From contig CAJBSR010000501.1 in the NCBI GenBank assembly GCA_903958285.1, forward strand, positions 1 through 6,443: a DNA stretch of 6,443 nucleotides, written 5' to 3'. Position 1 is the stretch's first letter. Each line of letters begins with the position of its first letter. The position numbers and the translations under genes are program-made. The notes under the pieces are model-generated. The model was not told the origin of the DNA and searched no databases. It saw only the letters and a program-made list of their open reading frames with translations. This stretch comes from an uncultured Sphingomonadales bacterium. GTDB lineage: Bacteria > Pseudomonadota > Alphaproteobacteria > Sphingomonadales > Sphingomonadaceae. Of this stretch, positions 1-5,678 are shown in pieces.

Positions 1-213
1 ACAGGAGCCGCCAAGGTTTTGCTCGCATTGCTTGCAAAGAAGCCCTCTCTTGTGGGTGATCTGTATCCAGCGCCCCGCCCAAAGACGCTTCATTGGACCC
101 CCGGCAGCCCAGACCCCAACGAAATGACCGCCAAGGAGAGGCTGGCTGAGGTCGGTGAAATATTGGCCAAGGGCGTTGCTCGAATGCTGAAAAAGTCAGC
201 GGAGCATTCTTGA
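1..213 (+). CDS. 3' end of HTH antitoxin-like gene (HigA/YiaG type) with atypical C-terminal tail, partial
   Basis: The reading frame is open from base 1 to the TGA at 211-213, so the 5' end lies outside the window. The first 21 residues (TGAAKVLLALLAKKPSLVGDL) closely match the C-terminus of the complete antitoxin encoded at 5005-5292 (TGPAQVLLAMIEKKPSLVAEL); 14 of 21 positions are identical by my count. This supports a second HigA-like antitoxin whose HTH domain and toxin partner would lie upstream. The right-hand paralogue stops one residue after this block, whereas this frame continues for about 50 residues. The extension includes the motif ERLAEVGEILAKGVARML, which resembles a short tail or small protein I associate with alphaproteobacterial accessory DNA. 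It may be a natural variant, or a fusion caused by loss of the stop codon. An internal ATG at 124 could start a separate 29-residue peptide, but I see no good ribosome binding site before it. Confidence 0.6.
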   Translation, partial: TGAAKVLLALLAKKPSLVGDLYPAPRPKTLHWTPGSPDPNEMTAKERLAEVGEILAKGVARMLKKSAEHS

Positions 214-234
214 TCATATTAGCGCGATCTCTTG

Positions 235-268
235 GGGCGTGCCGGCTCGCCACATAACCGGCACGCCC
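235..268. terminator. GC-rich hairpin between convergent genes, possible bidirectional terminator
   Basis: The arms GGGCGTGCCGG (235-245) and CCGGCACGCCC (258-268) form a perfect 11-bp stem with a 12-nt loop. It begins 22 bp after the stop codon of the left antitoxin-like gene and lies beyond the 3' end of the minus-strand ParB operon. The position suits a terminator for both converging transcripts, but neither strand has a T-run after the stem, so a classical Rho-independent terminator is not demonstrated. Confidence 0.45.
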
Positions 269-278
269 GTTCATACAT

Positions 279-301
279 CATGCGCGGCAACACCGCGCAT
301 G
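279..301. repeat. Second hairpin in the 214-437 gap
   Basis: CATGCGCGG (279-287) and CCGCGCATG (293-301) form a perfect 9-bp stem around a 5-nt loop (CAACA). It starts 10 bp after the first hairpin and is followed at once by a third one. It could be part of a terminator cluster or a protein-binding site. Confidence 0.5.
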
Positions 302-302
302 C

Positions 303-326
303 GGCCGGTCCTTATGACGGCCGGCC
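303..326. repeat. Third inverted repeat in the 214-437 gap
   Basis: GGCCGG (303-308) pairs with CCGGCC (321-326), and the stem can be extended inward by a G-T pair and a C-G pair. The right arm sits inside the 8-bp palindrome GGCCGGCC (319-326). It is weaker than the two preceding hairpins. The rest of the gap (327-437) is C-rich; I see no gene in it. Confidence 0.4.
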
Positions 327-437
327 TAGTGGGCTCCGAGCGGGTTCGCCGCCATCCCCACACCCATGCTCGATCCGCCCCACAGTGCGGCTTCTCCCAT
401 GGTCCCCGCGCTTATCGGGTCCGGGTCCCCATCACAC

Positions 438-1397
438 TCAATCTTGAATTGGCAGCGTGGCTGATGCCGGCGCGATCGACTCCATTTCCGCGATCCGCTG
501 GAACTCGCTGAGATATTCCTGGTGATGCTGAGAAAGCCACCGAACGATGAGGGCATTACTTAGGAGCTTGACTATGTATCCGCGCGCTACGGTAAGGTGC
601 AGGTTGTCGATGCCGTAGCTGTCCTCGACCGATTTCACCTGCGTCTGCAGGGCTGCGAGCTCCCGCTCCATTCGAGCGATCTGCTGGGCCGTCGGGCCAT
701 TCGCATCGGCCTTCTTATCTTTCTTCGGTTGCTTCGCGAGCTGATCGTCCGGCGTTGCGGCCAGAAGAGCTTTTGCGAACATCAGGCTGAAATTGTTCTG
801 ACCGACCATCAGATCTGCCGCTTCGATTTGCCGCGTGGGTGACATGCGGCGCAAAATGTCGAAAGCGTTCATAGGACAGATGGTGTCTTTCAGGATCTCC
901 GCGGCCTCGGGGCAGATTCCATCCAGCAAACGAAATTTGCGGTGTATCGACGCGACATCCAGCCCTAAAGCTTCGGCTATCACGGTCGGCGCCACCCCTC
1001 GCTCTACTGCTCGCGCGATCATGCGATGTTCCTGAAGAGGGGGCAGGCGATTTACACGCTTGTTGTAGGTGTAAGTCTCATCGTCGGTCGCCACGAGACA
1101 ATCGACCGTTTCGGTGCCAAGCTCTTTGAGTGCCTCGATGCGCAAGTGCCCATCGAGCAGAAAGTACCGCCCAGAATGCTGCGTGTCAGCGATGATGACT
1201 GGCGCTTCAACCAACCCGATCGCTTTGATCGAATTTACGATTTGGGCATATTTCTTGCTCTCGCGAATACCTTCGCGGAGCGACTTCAACGGCACAATGA
1301 CAGAAATCGGGACCGAAACAGTCTGGCGTTCAAAAGCCAGATGAACGTCTGGATCGTCAGAAGCTTCGATAACGTGCTGAGGGAGCCAGTCAGCCAT
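438..1397 (-). CDS. ParB/RepB-like protein, second of the tandem pair (RepB C-terminal domain type)
   Basis: This 319-residue protein belongs, by recognition, to the family annotated as plasmid partitioning protein RepB, C-terminal-domain type. The N-terminal ParB-like fold spans roughly residues 28-105. Its box-II-like motif is LLDGHLRIEALKELG (80-94), where classical ParB has a GxRRxxA motif. A family-typical stretch YNKRVNRLPPLQEHRMI follows at 111-127, then a helix-turn-helix at about 138-158 (VIAEALGLDVASIHRKFRLL). Residues 235-260 look like a short coiled coil, which could mediate dimerisation. It is the last gene of the recombinase operon: its ATG overlaps the end of the preceding gene by 8 nt (ATGGCTGA), and GGGAGG lies 5 nt upstream of the start. 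No ParA-type ATPase is encoded nearby, so ordinary plasmid partition is unlikely to be its job here. A role in DNA binding or recruitment for the recombinase is inference. Confidence 0.85.
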   Translation of the reverse strand: MADWLPQHVIEASDDPDVHLAFERQTVSVPISVIVPLKSLREGIRESKKYAQIVNSIKAIGLVEAPVIIADTQHSGRYFLLDGHLRIEALKELGTETVDCLVATDDETYTYNKRVNRLPPLQEHRMIARAVERGVAPTVIAEALGLDVASIHRKFRLLDGICPEAAEILKDTICPMNAFDILRRMSPTRQIEAADLMVGQNNFSLMFAKALLAATPDDQLAKQPKKDKKADANGPTAQQIARMERELAALQTQVKSVEDSYGIDNLHLTVARGYIVKLLSNALIVRWLSQHHQEYLSEFQRIAEMESIAPASATLPIQD

Positions 1398-2289
1398 CCA
1401 AGCCTCCCGCGATCTTCATAGCAAGCGCCCTGGGCATGGTTTCCAGACCCTCAGCCCTTAGTAAGGTGGTAAACCCCTCGTCGCTCAGGAGATCTTTGAT
1501 AGCCTCGACAACGAAAAGAAGGCGAGTCTGGGTGAAGTCAGATTTCTTCACGAGCAGGCGCTGTTTCTCGGCTTCGCGTTGATAGACCTGCAGCAGGTCG
1601 TTTGCCGTTATGCGGCGGTTGCCACCACGCGAACCCGACCGGCCTGAATGAATTCCTTTATTCTTGCTCCGCAGGCGCCGATCAAGCAAGCGACGGACAG
1701 ATGCGAGCTTTTTGCCTTTCAGTTTCCCCGATTCATAGGCTTCGAGCAGAAGGTTTTGAGCCTCTTCTGTTTCAGCCTTTGCCACCTCCATGGCCATTGT
1801 TATCGGTATGAGACCAGTTTCGACTGCCGACAAAAGTCGATCCTCGCCGCGCTCGAGCAGCGATACGACCATGCTGACCCAAGAGTTATGGACACCGATC
1901 TTCCGGGCGATATCAGCCTCGCTGTAGCCGCGTTTCCTGAGTTCGCCGATTTCGCGCATCACATCGATCGGTCGTTGCACCCGTCGTGCAATATTCTCGA
2001 CCAGGCTCATGACGAGACACTCGTCCTCTGCCGCCTCGATCACGACGGCTGGGATTTCCTCCTGTCCGAGCATCTGAAACGCCTCAAGGCGCCCTTGCCC
2101 GCAGACCAAGTCGTATCTTGGCCCGCTCGGCCCCTGCCGCAAGCTGACTGTGATCGGCCGCTTCAAGCCGATCGCCTCGATATTGTTCACGATCTCGCGG
2201 TGCTGCCGCTTGTTGCGGGAACGGGGGTTGAGCACGTTGATCCTTGAAATCGGGATCATCTCGATCTGTTGTGAGCCCATTTCGGTCAT
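1390..2289 (-). CDS. ParB/RepB-like DNA-binding protein, first of the tandem pair
   Basis: The protein has 299 residues and a recognisable ParB architecture. The ParB N-terminal domain covers about residues 9-100. Box I is around NPRSRNKRQHREIVNNIEAI (21-40), box II is CGQGRLEAFQMLG (63-75), and VENIARR (97-103) corresponds to the ENxxR region of ParB. A helix-turn-helix follows at 122-146 (YSEADIARKIGVHNSWVSMV). The middle region (150-205) and a basic, Gly/Ser-rich linker (205-227) lead to a C-terminal helical domain typical of RepB-like proteins. The start is well supported: ATG overlaps the recombinase stop by one base (TGATG), and GGAGG (2297-2301) lies 7 nt upstream. Family knowledge suggests sequence-specific DNA binding, perhaps with CTP-dependent clamping, but GQGR differs from the GERR of canonical ParB, so nucleotide use is uncertain. 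It is distinct from its downstream neighbour and is not a recent duplicate. Confidence 0.88.
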   Translation of the reverse strand: MTEMGSQQIEMIPISRINVLNPRSRNKRQHREIVNNIEAIGLKRPITVSLRQGPSGPRYDLVCGQGRLEAFQMLGQEEIPAVVIEAAEDECLVMSLVENIARRVQRPIDVMREIGELRKRGYSEADIARKIGVHNSWVSMVVSLLERGEDRLLSAVETGLIPITMAMEVAKAETEEAQNLLLEAYESGKLKGKKLASVRRLLDRRLRSKNKGIHSGRSGSRGGNRRITANDLLQVYQREAEKQRLLVKKSDFTQTRLLFVVEAIKDLLSDEGFTTLLRAEGLETMPRALAMKIAGGLDG

Positions 2290-3863
2290 CAGGCAGCCTC
2301 CGCAATGCTGACTGGGGCGGCAATTTCATAGAGGTAGTCCAGGGTGTCGAAGCGATAAGCGTCGAGGCTCAGGCCATTGTCTTCGGCCATCCTTAGCCGC
2401 TCGGAGGTGATGTCGATCCGCGGGAACAGGTAGAAATCGAGCGGCGCCCTGTTGTCTGTGTCCATGCGTACCACGATAGTGATGTCTGACATCGCTGATG
2501 TGTCGAAACGCATCTTCCAGCGCAGCAGGCCCGTTGGCGTGGCCAGGCATCGGACTATGACGATCGACAGACTGAACTCGCCATTGACGATGATGCTGTC
2601 GGTAGTCAGATCCTGCCAGGCCTCGCTGCCTTGTTCACGCAGCCCGTCCAGAACCTGCCTCAAAACATCGGGATGCATCTGACGCAGGGTTCGATTGATC
2701 GTGACGTACCGGTAGTCCCGGTCTGGAGTGAAACCCACAAGCCTGTAGGCTCTCAGCAGGCTGCCGAAACGGGAGCTATAGGCACTGCTGGAGGGCAAAC
2801 CATCGCACTCGTCGATGACGATGCCCGAGAGCAGGCCTTTGCTGGCATAGAGCCCGCGCAAGGCTTCGAGCATTTCATCATCTGACAGTCGGAACGAACG
2901 CGCCGCAATGAGCGAATGGGCAGCTTCAAACAGATCCCGCTCTACGATGCCCTCGAACGCACCCTGAGACCGGATCCACATCTCGGGCGCATTCTGTACG
3001 CGTTTCTTTTTCAGTTTGAATGAGCGGCGGTTCCAAACGTTGTCGCCGACATATTTCTCATTGATCAGTAGCTGGTGAACGGTACCGCGTGTCCATGGGC
3101 GGTCGAGGTCGGTCAGGATTCCCCTGGCGTTGAGGTCTTCCGCGATCTCGCGCTCACTGCGGCCTCCGTGCACGAAGGCGTGATAGATCTGACGAACAGT
3201 ATCTGTTTCCTCTTCTGGGCCGGGCGTCAAAATAACCCGGTCGGTTTGGATGCTCTTGTGCTCGCCGCGCCCCAGAACGCCTTTGATTGCTCCACTCTCG
3301 TCGATAAGGGTTCGGCGAAGTCCAAAGCCCGCAGGGCCGCCCTGGCGGTAGCCTTTCTCGATCAGTCTGCCCTGCCCAGCGAACACCTTGGTTGAGAGCT
3401 CTCGGCTATATTCCCCTGCCATGGCGCGCTTGACGCCTTTGACGATAGTCGAAACCGGACTGCCATCGTTATCGAATTGCTCCGCGCAGTACTGGACTGC
3501 GATCCCAGCGCGCTTGCAGATGTACTCGTAGTAGGCACTTTCATCCGCGTCCTGGAAACGTCCCCAGCGGCTAATGTCGTAAACGAGGATCATGGTGTAG
3601 TCGGCTGAGCCAGACTGAACATCATCGATGAGTTGCTTGAGGGCGTCGCGCCCTTCGATCTTCAGGCCGCTCTTACCCGCATCCGCATAGGTGCGAACAA
3701 TGTCGATGCCCCGCGCAGTGGCGTAGTGGCGGATCGCATCTGCCTGGTTCTCTGTCGAGTATTTCTGGTGGTCTGTGGACATACGAACATATTCAGCCGC
3801 CCTTACATTGCGCCCTGTTTGTTCAGGGCGCTTCCCCCCGTCCTCGTAGTGCCAGTCGCTCAA
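2289..3863 (-). CDS. Serine recombinase (resolvase/invertase catalytic domain plus recombinase domain)
   Basis: With a TTG start at 3863 the product is 524 residues. The catalytic domain begins AAEYVRMSTDHQ, with Ser29 in YVRMST as the expected nucleophile that forms the 5'-phosphoserine DNA link. DISRWGRF (96-103) supplies the conserved catalytic arginines, and MAGEYSRELSTKV (148-160) is the usual start of the long helix. A recombinase domain follows at about 177-290 (GGPAGFGLRR to NEKYVGDNVWNRR). The C-terminal 200 residues lack the paired-cysteine zinc ribbon of many large serine recombinases. They carry family-specific sequence instead, including LPSSSAYSSRFGSLLRAYRL (357-376). The frame is open up to an ATG at 4040, but that start would overlap the divergent gene and add 59 Pro/Ser/Arg-rich residues unlike the family. 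TTG has GGG and GAG elements just upstream and fits better. It is the first gene of a coupled operon with two ParB-like genes; partner DNA sites are unknown. Confidence 0.9.
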   Translation of the reverse strand: MSDWHYEDGGKRPEQTGRNVRAAEYVRMSTDHQKYSTENQADAIRHYATARGIDIVRTYADAGKSGLKIEGRDALKQLIDDVQSGSADYTMILVYDISRWGRFQDADESAYYEYICKRAGIAVQYCAEQFDNDGSPVSTIVKGVKRAMAGEYSRELSTKVFAGQGRLIEKGYRQGGPAGFGLRRTLIDESGAIKGVLGRGEHKSIQTDRVILTPGPEEETDTVRQIYHAFVHGGRSEREIAEDLNARGILTDLDRPWTRGTVHQLLINEKYVGDNVWNRRSFKLKKKRVQNAPEMWIRSQGAFEGIVERDLFEAAHSLIAARSFRLSDDEMLEALRGLYASKGLLSGIVIDECDGLPSSSAYSSRFGSLLRAYRLVGFTPDRDYRYVTINRTLRQMHPDVLRQVLDGLREQGSEAWQDLTTDSIIVNGEFSLSIVIVRCLATPTGLLRWKMRFDTSAMSDITIVVRMDTDNRAPLDFYLFPRIDITSERLRMAEDNGLSLDAYRFDTLDYLYEIAAPVSIAEAA

Positions 3864-3970
3864 CTCACGCCCTTTCAAATTAAGCCGCCGCAGCAGTCCA
3901 GGGCGTCCACCAGCTGCAGTCCGATCAGCGCCTCTGCCTACCGTTCCGCACGCACGCGAATGTAACGGGG

Positions 3971-3976
3971 AAAGGA
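3971..3976 (+). promoter_or_regulatory. Ribosome binding site supporting the 3983 start
   Basis: AAAGGA lies 6 nt before the ATG at 3983. A second AAAGGG (3994-3999) lies 4 nt before an in-frame ATG at 4004, so initiation seven codons later is also possible. Confidence 0.5.
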
Positions 3977-3982
3977 CGGAGG

Positions 3983-4603
3983 ATGTTGCCGAAAAAGGGC
4001 AAGATGTTGCACCTGTGGGTGGGGCTGGCGAAGTCGCCAAAGGACTATGCCGAGTTGATCGCGGACGCTTTGAAAGAGGAGCATGGCGACACGCATCGAT
4101 CAGTCAAAACGATCATGGGCTGGACCAACGCAAGTGAGCGCAGCGTCAAGAATTGGCTGAGCGGCGAATCCGGGCCAAGCGGGTATTTCTTGATGAGACT
4201 TTTCGCAAAATCGGCGGCCGTCCAGGCACTGGTTTTGGGGCTGATTACCGATGCGAGCGCCCAGCCGCCAACGCAGCAAGTGGCCACCAGGATTGATCTT
4301 GGAAACGATGATCCACCGGGCACAGAGGTCGAAACCGGCGCTGATTATGGTGACATTATTGGTGACATTTATGGTGACATCGATGTCACCATAAATTGTC
4401 CCGAGTTTGCCGAACTTAACCCGAGACAGGAATGGTTTCTGGAGCGAGTCGCACGAAATGAGAAATGCACCGCCGAGGACCTCGCCAACCATTGGGAGGT
4501 CACGCTGAGAACCGCGAAACGTCACATAAGGGTGTTGCGGGACAACGGTAGAATCATCTTTGTCGGATCGCGTCGCCTGGGACGGTATGTAATGCTGGAA
4601 TGA
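3983..4603 (+). CDS. Putative regulator with two DNA-binding domains
   Basis: The 206-residue protein has an N-terminal helical HTH-like domain at about 22-90 (YAELIADALKEEHGD, then VKTIMGWTNASERSVKNWLS and GPSGYFLMRLF). It matches a type I associate with alphaproteobacterial phage and plasmid DNA, where the HTH reads 'GASERTAKNWLSG'. A flexible Pro/Gly/Asp-rich linker (93-122) leads to a repetitive GDI segment (123-134). A C-terminal winged-helix-like domain then follows at 145-204 (CTAEDLANHWEVTLRTAKRHIRVLRDNGRI with a basic wing VGSRRLGRY). No catalytic motif is visible, so DNA binding is the safest reading. It is divergent from the recombinase across about 120 bp and lies 63 bp before the toxin gene, so it could control either operon; that is inference. 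The linker DNA carries a striking palindrome and repeat array described separately. Confidence 0.7.
   Translation: MLPKKGKMLHLWVGLAKSPKDYAELIADALKEEHGDTHRSVKTIMGWTNASERSVKNWLSGESGPSGYFLMRLFAKSAAVQALVLGLITDASAQPPTQQVATRIDLGNDDPPGTEVETGADYGDIIGDIYGDIDVTINCPEFAELNPRQEWFLERVARNEKCTAEDLANHWEVTLRTAKRHIRVLRDNGRIIFVGSRRLGRYVMLE
4349..4396. repeat. Iterated GGTGACAT repeats running into a 30-bp perfect palindrome, inside the regulator gene
   Basis: GGTGACAT occurs at 4349-4356, 4361-4368 and 4373-4380, exactly 12 bp apart. It then occurs inverted as ATGTCACC at 4383-4390. The last direct copy and the inverted copy form a perfect palindrome from 4367 to 4396, whose half is ATTTATGGTGACATC. Imperfect complementarity continues outside it with single-base bulges. 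The repeat is in phase with the codons and encodes GDI-I/Y/D units of the protein linker. A palindrome with iterated half-sites is typical of a protein-binding or recombination site; which protein binds is not known. Confidence 0.8.
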
Positions 4604-4622
4604 TGTGACAGCGTGCCCAGCC

Positions 4623-4654
4623 ATACGTCATTGACTTATGGGTCATTGACGTAT
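4623..4654. promoter_or_regulatory. Operator-like palindrome upstream of the toxin-antitoxin pair
   Basis: The arms ATACGTCATTGAC (4623-4635) and GTCATTGACGTAT (4642-4654) pair at 12 of 13 positions around the 6-bp spacer TTATGG. GTCATTGAC is also a direct repeat with 15-bp spacing. The element overlaps the predicted promoter, as expected for autorepression by a toxin-antitoxin complex. Confidence 0.65.
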
Positions 4655-4657
4655 AAA
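4631..4657 (+). promoter_or_regulatory. Candidate promoter of the toxin-antitoxin operon
   Basis: The -35-like TTGACT (4631-4636) and the -10-like TATAAA (4652-4657) are separated by 15 bp, which is shorter than the usual 17. Transcription would start near 4663-4665, only a few bases before the ATG at 4667, so the message would be leaderless or nearly so. Confidence 0.45.
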
Positions 4658-4666
4658 CAAGGGCTC

Positions 4667-5008
4667 ATGACCACTTTACAGACCGTCGTGGAGCTGCCCG
4701 AGTTCCTTCGACGGGCGAAGGCCATCATGACCGAGGCCGAACGCCTCGGTCTTGTGAACTATATCGCGGCAAACCCGGATGCGGGAGTGTCTTTGGGCGG
4801 TGGCCTACGCAAGGTAAGGATCCCCCGCGAAGGCGGTGGCAAGAGCGGCGGATACCGGACCATCTACGTTTTTGGCGGCACGCACATGCCCATATTTCTG
4901 GTCACAGTGTTCGCCAAAAACGAGAAAGACAATTTGACCAAGGCCGAACAGGCAGCAGCGATCCAGCTAAGCAAGATCCTAGTCGATACCTATGGAGGCA
5001 GCCAATGA
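4667..5008 (+). CDS. RelE/HigB-family toxin of a toxin-first TA pair
   Basis: The 113-residue protein shows the core of a RelE/HigB-like family (COG4737/PF06296 type by recognition): GGLRKVRIPREGGGKSGGYR (45-64), then TIYVFGG and FAKNEKDNLTKAEQAA (82-97). Members are small basic proteins thought to act as mRNA-targeting or growth-inhibiting toxins; activity is not proven here. An in-frame ATG at 4613 lies inside the operator and promoter and would add 18 atypical residues, so the start at 4667 (MTTLQTVVELPEF) is preferred. The antitoxin gene follows with an ATGA overlap, so the two products are translationally coupled. The size and motifs look intact. Confidence 0.85.
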   Translation: MTTLQTVVELPEFLRRAKAIMTEAERLGLVNYIAANPDAGVSLGGGLRKVRIPREGGGKSGGYRTIYVFGGTHMPIFLVTVFAKNEKDNLTKAEQAAAIQLSKILVDTYGGSQ

Positions 5009-5292
5009 ACGCACATGACAGCATTATGCAGGGTCTTAATGAGGCTCTTGCCTTTACCCAAGGCCAGCATGTCGGCTCGAATGTCCATCACGTCGAGGTG
5101 CCTGCCGTCGATGTCGCCGCCATCAGAGCGAGAACAGGGCTGTCGCAAGGCGCATTCGCCCGGAGCATTGGTGTAGCCAAGGGCACATTGCTGAATTGGG
5201 AGCATGGCCGACGTCGCCCGACTGGTCCGGCTCAGGTGCTGCTAGCCATGATTGAGAAGAAGCCATCGTTGGTAGCAGAACTACTGCGTTAG
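5005..5292 (+). CDS. HTH antitoxin (HigA/NadS-like, XRE family)
   Basis: This is a 95-residue antitoxin. The N-terminal 35 residues are variable and probably wrap the toxin. An XRE-type helix-turn-helix follows at about 37-70 (AIRARTGLSQGAFARSIGVA then KGTLLNWEHGRRRPTGPAQ). The motif NWEHGRRRPTGPA is typical of the COG2944-like antitoxins that pair with this toxin type. The ATG overlaps the toxin stop (ATGA), and GGAGG (4994-4998) lies 6 nt upstream. It is expected to neutralise the toxin and repress the operon through the palindrome at 4623-4654. Its C-terminus is paralogous to the fragment at 1-66. Confidence 0.88.
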   Translation: MNAHDSIMQGLNEALAFTQGQHVGSNVHHVEVPAVDVAAIRARTGLSQGAFARSIGVAKGTLLNWEHGRRRPTGPAQVLLAMIEKKPSLVAELLR

Positions 5293-5640
5293 GGCCGGCC
5301 AGTCAGGGCAACAGAACCTTCTCACTGCCTGCACTAACACGGGCATGCCTATTTCTTGGCTACAATCCAGACGGTTAATTTTATTACACCATTGTTATTA
5401 TTGAACTTTTTACTGGAGACAGTTCGCTATCGGGCTGCTATCCACGACCACTTTTTGCTCATCATCATAGCGCCAAGCCTGCGACCAATGGGCGCAGAAG
5501 TTCCTTAATTCAAAGCTGGGCCTCCCGTCGAATAGCATATCGACGCCCGCTTCTTGCGTTTCTGTTTGCCGATTAATCGGGCGTTCGTGTCTTCGTCAGA
5601 GCGCGCTCAATGCGTAGCTATAGACCTGCATGTCAAACAA
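5293..5640. other. Gap without a convincing gene
   Basis: This stretch between the antitoxin and the XRE operon is AT-richer around 5370-5412 than its surroundings. It contains the 8-bp palindrome GGCCGGCC (5293-5300), the 12-bp palindrome CCGATTAATCGG (5569-5580), and a 7-bp inverted repeat ACGCCCG/CGGGCGT (5543-5549, 5578-5584). A 42-codon minus-strand frame from an ATG at 5538 to a TAA at 5410 is open, with an upstream extension to a TGA that makes about 57 codons. It has only a weak ribosome binding site. I do not recognise the peptide; it may be a gene remnant or chance. Confidence 0.5.
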
Positions 5641-5662
5641 TTTGTTGCGTATACACAACGAA
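5641..5662. promoter_or_regulatory. Operator-like palindrome of the XRE operon
   Basis: A 22-bp imperfect palindrome is centred on GTATAC (left half TTTGTTGCGTA, right half TACACAACGAA read across the centre). Nine of 11 half-site positions pair. It overlaps the predicted -35 region, which suits autorepression by the small XRE protein encoded just downstream. Confidence 0.55.
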
Positions 5663-5672
5663 TCGGTATAAG
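5645..5672 (+). promoter_or_regulatory. Candidate promoter giving a leaderless XRE transcript
   Basis: TTGCGT (5645-5650) and TATAAG (5667-5672) are separated by 16 bp. The first transcribed base would fall at about 5678-5680, at or next to the ATG at 5679, and no ribosome binding site precedes that ATG. Both points agree with leaderless translation. Confidence 0.5.
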
Positions 5673-5678
5673 TGCGCT

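Noticed and set aside
232..511. Plus-strand open frames across the hairpin region
   Set aside because: They read through the inverted repeats into the antisense of the ParB-like gene and give Pro/Arg/Ser/His-rich sequence without a ribosome binding site.
1026..1421. 131-codon plus-strand open frame
   Set aside because: Antisense to the second ParB-like gene, with no ribosome binding site or family resemblance.
1648..2247. 199-codon plus-strand open frame
   Set aside because: It lies wholly antisense to the well-supported ParB-like gene and has no recognisable domain; it is a shadow of GC-rich codon use.
3864..4040. N-terminal 59-residue extension of the recombinase from the ATG at 4040
   Set aside because: It overlaps the divergent regulator start, is Pro/Ser/Arg-rich low-complexity sequence, and precedes the family-typical N-terminus; the TTG at 3863 is preferred.
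4349..4396. CRISPR-like array
   Set aside because: Repeats are 8 bp with 4-bp gaps, there are no spacers, and no cas genes are present.
4100..4624. 174-codon minus-strand open frame opposite the regulator gene
   Set aside because: The plus strand gives two clear DNA-binding domains and a good ribosome binding site; the minus frame shows none, and its repetitive part only mirrors the palindrome.
4613..4666. Longer toxin start at 4613
   Set aside because: It would place the palindrome and promoter inside the coding region and adds residues unlike the toxin family.
5645..5660. RepABC-type parS site at the GTT...AAC palindrome
   Set aside because: It has the outer GTT/AAC bases but not the central GC of the RepABC parS pattern, and its position over a promoter fits an XRE operator better.
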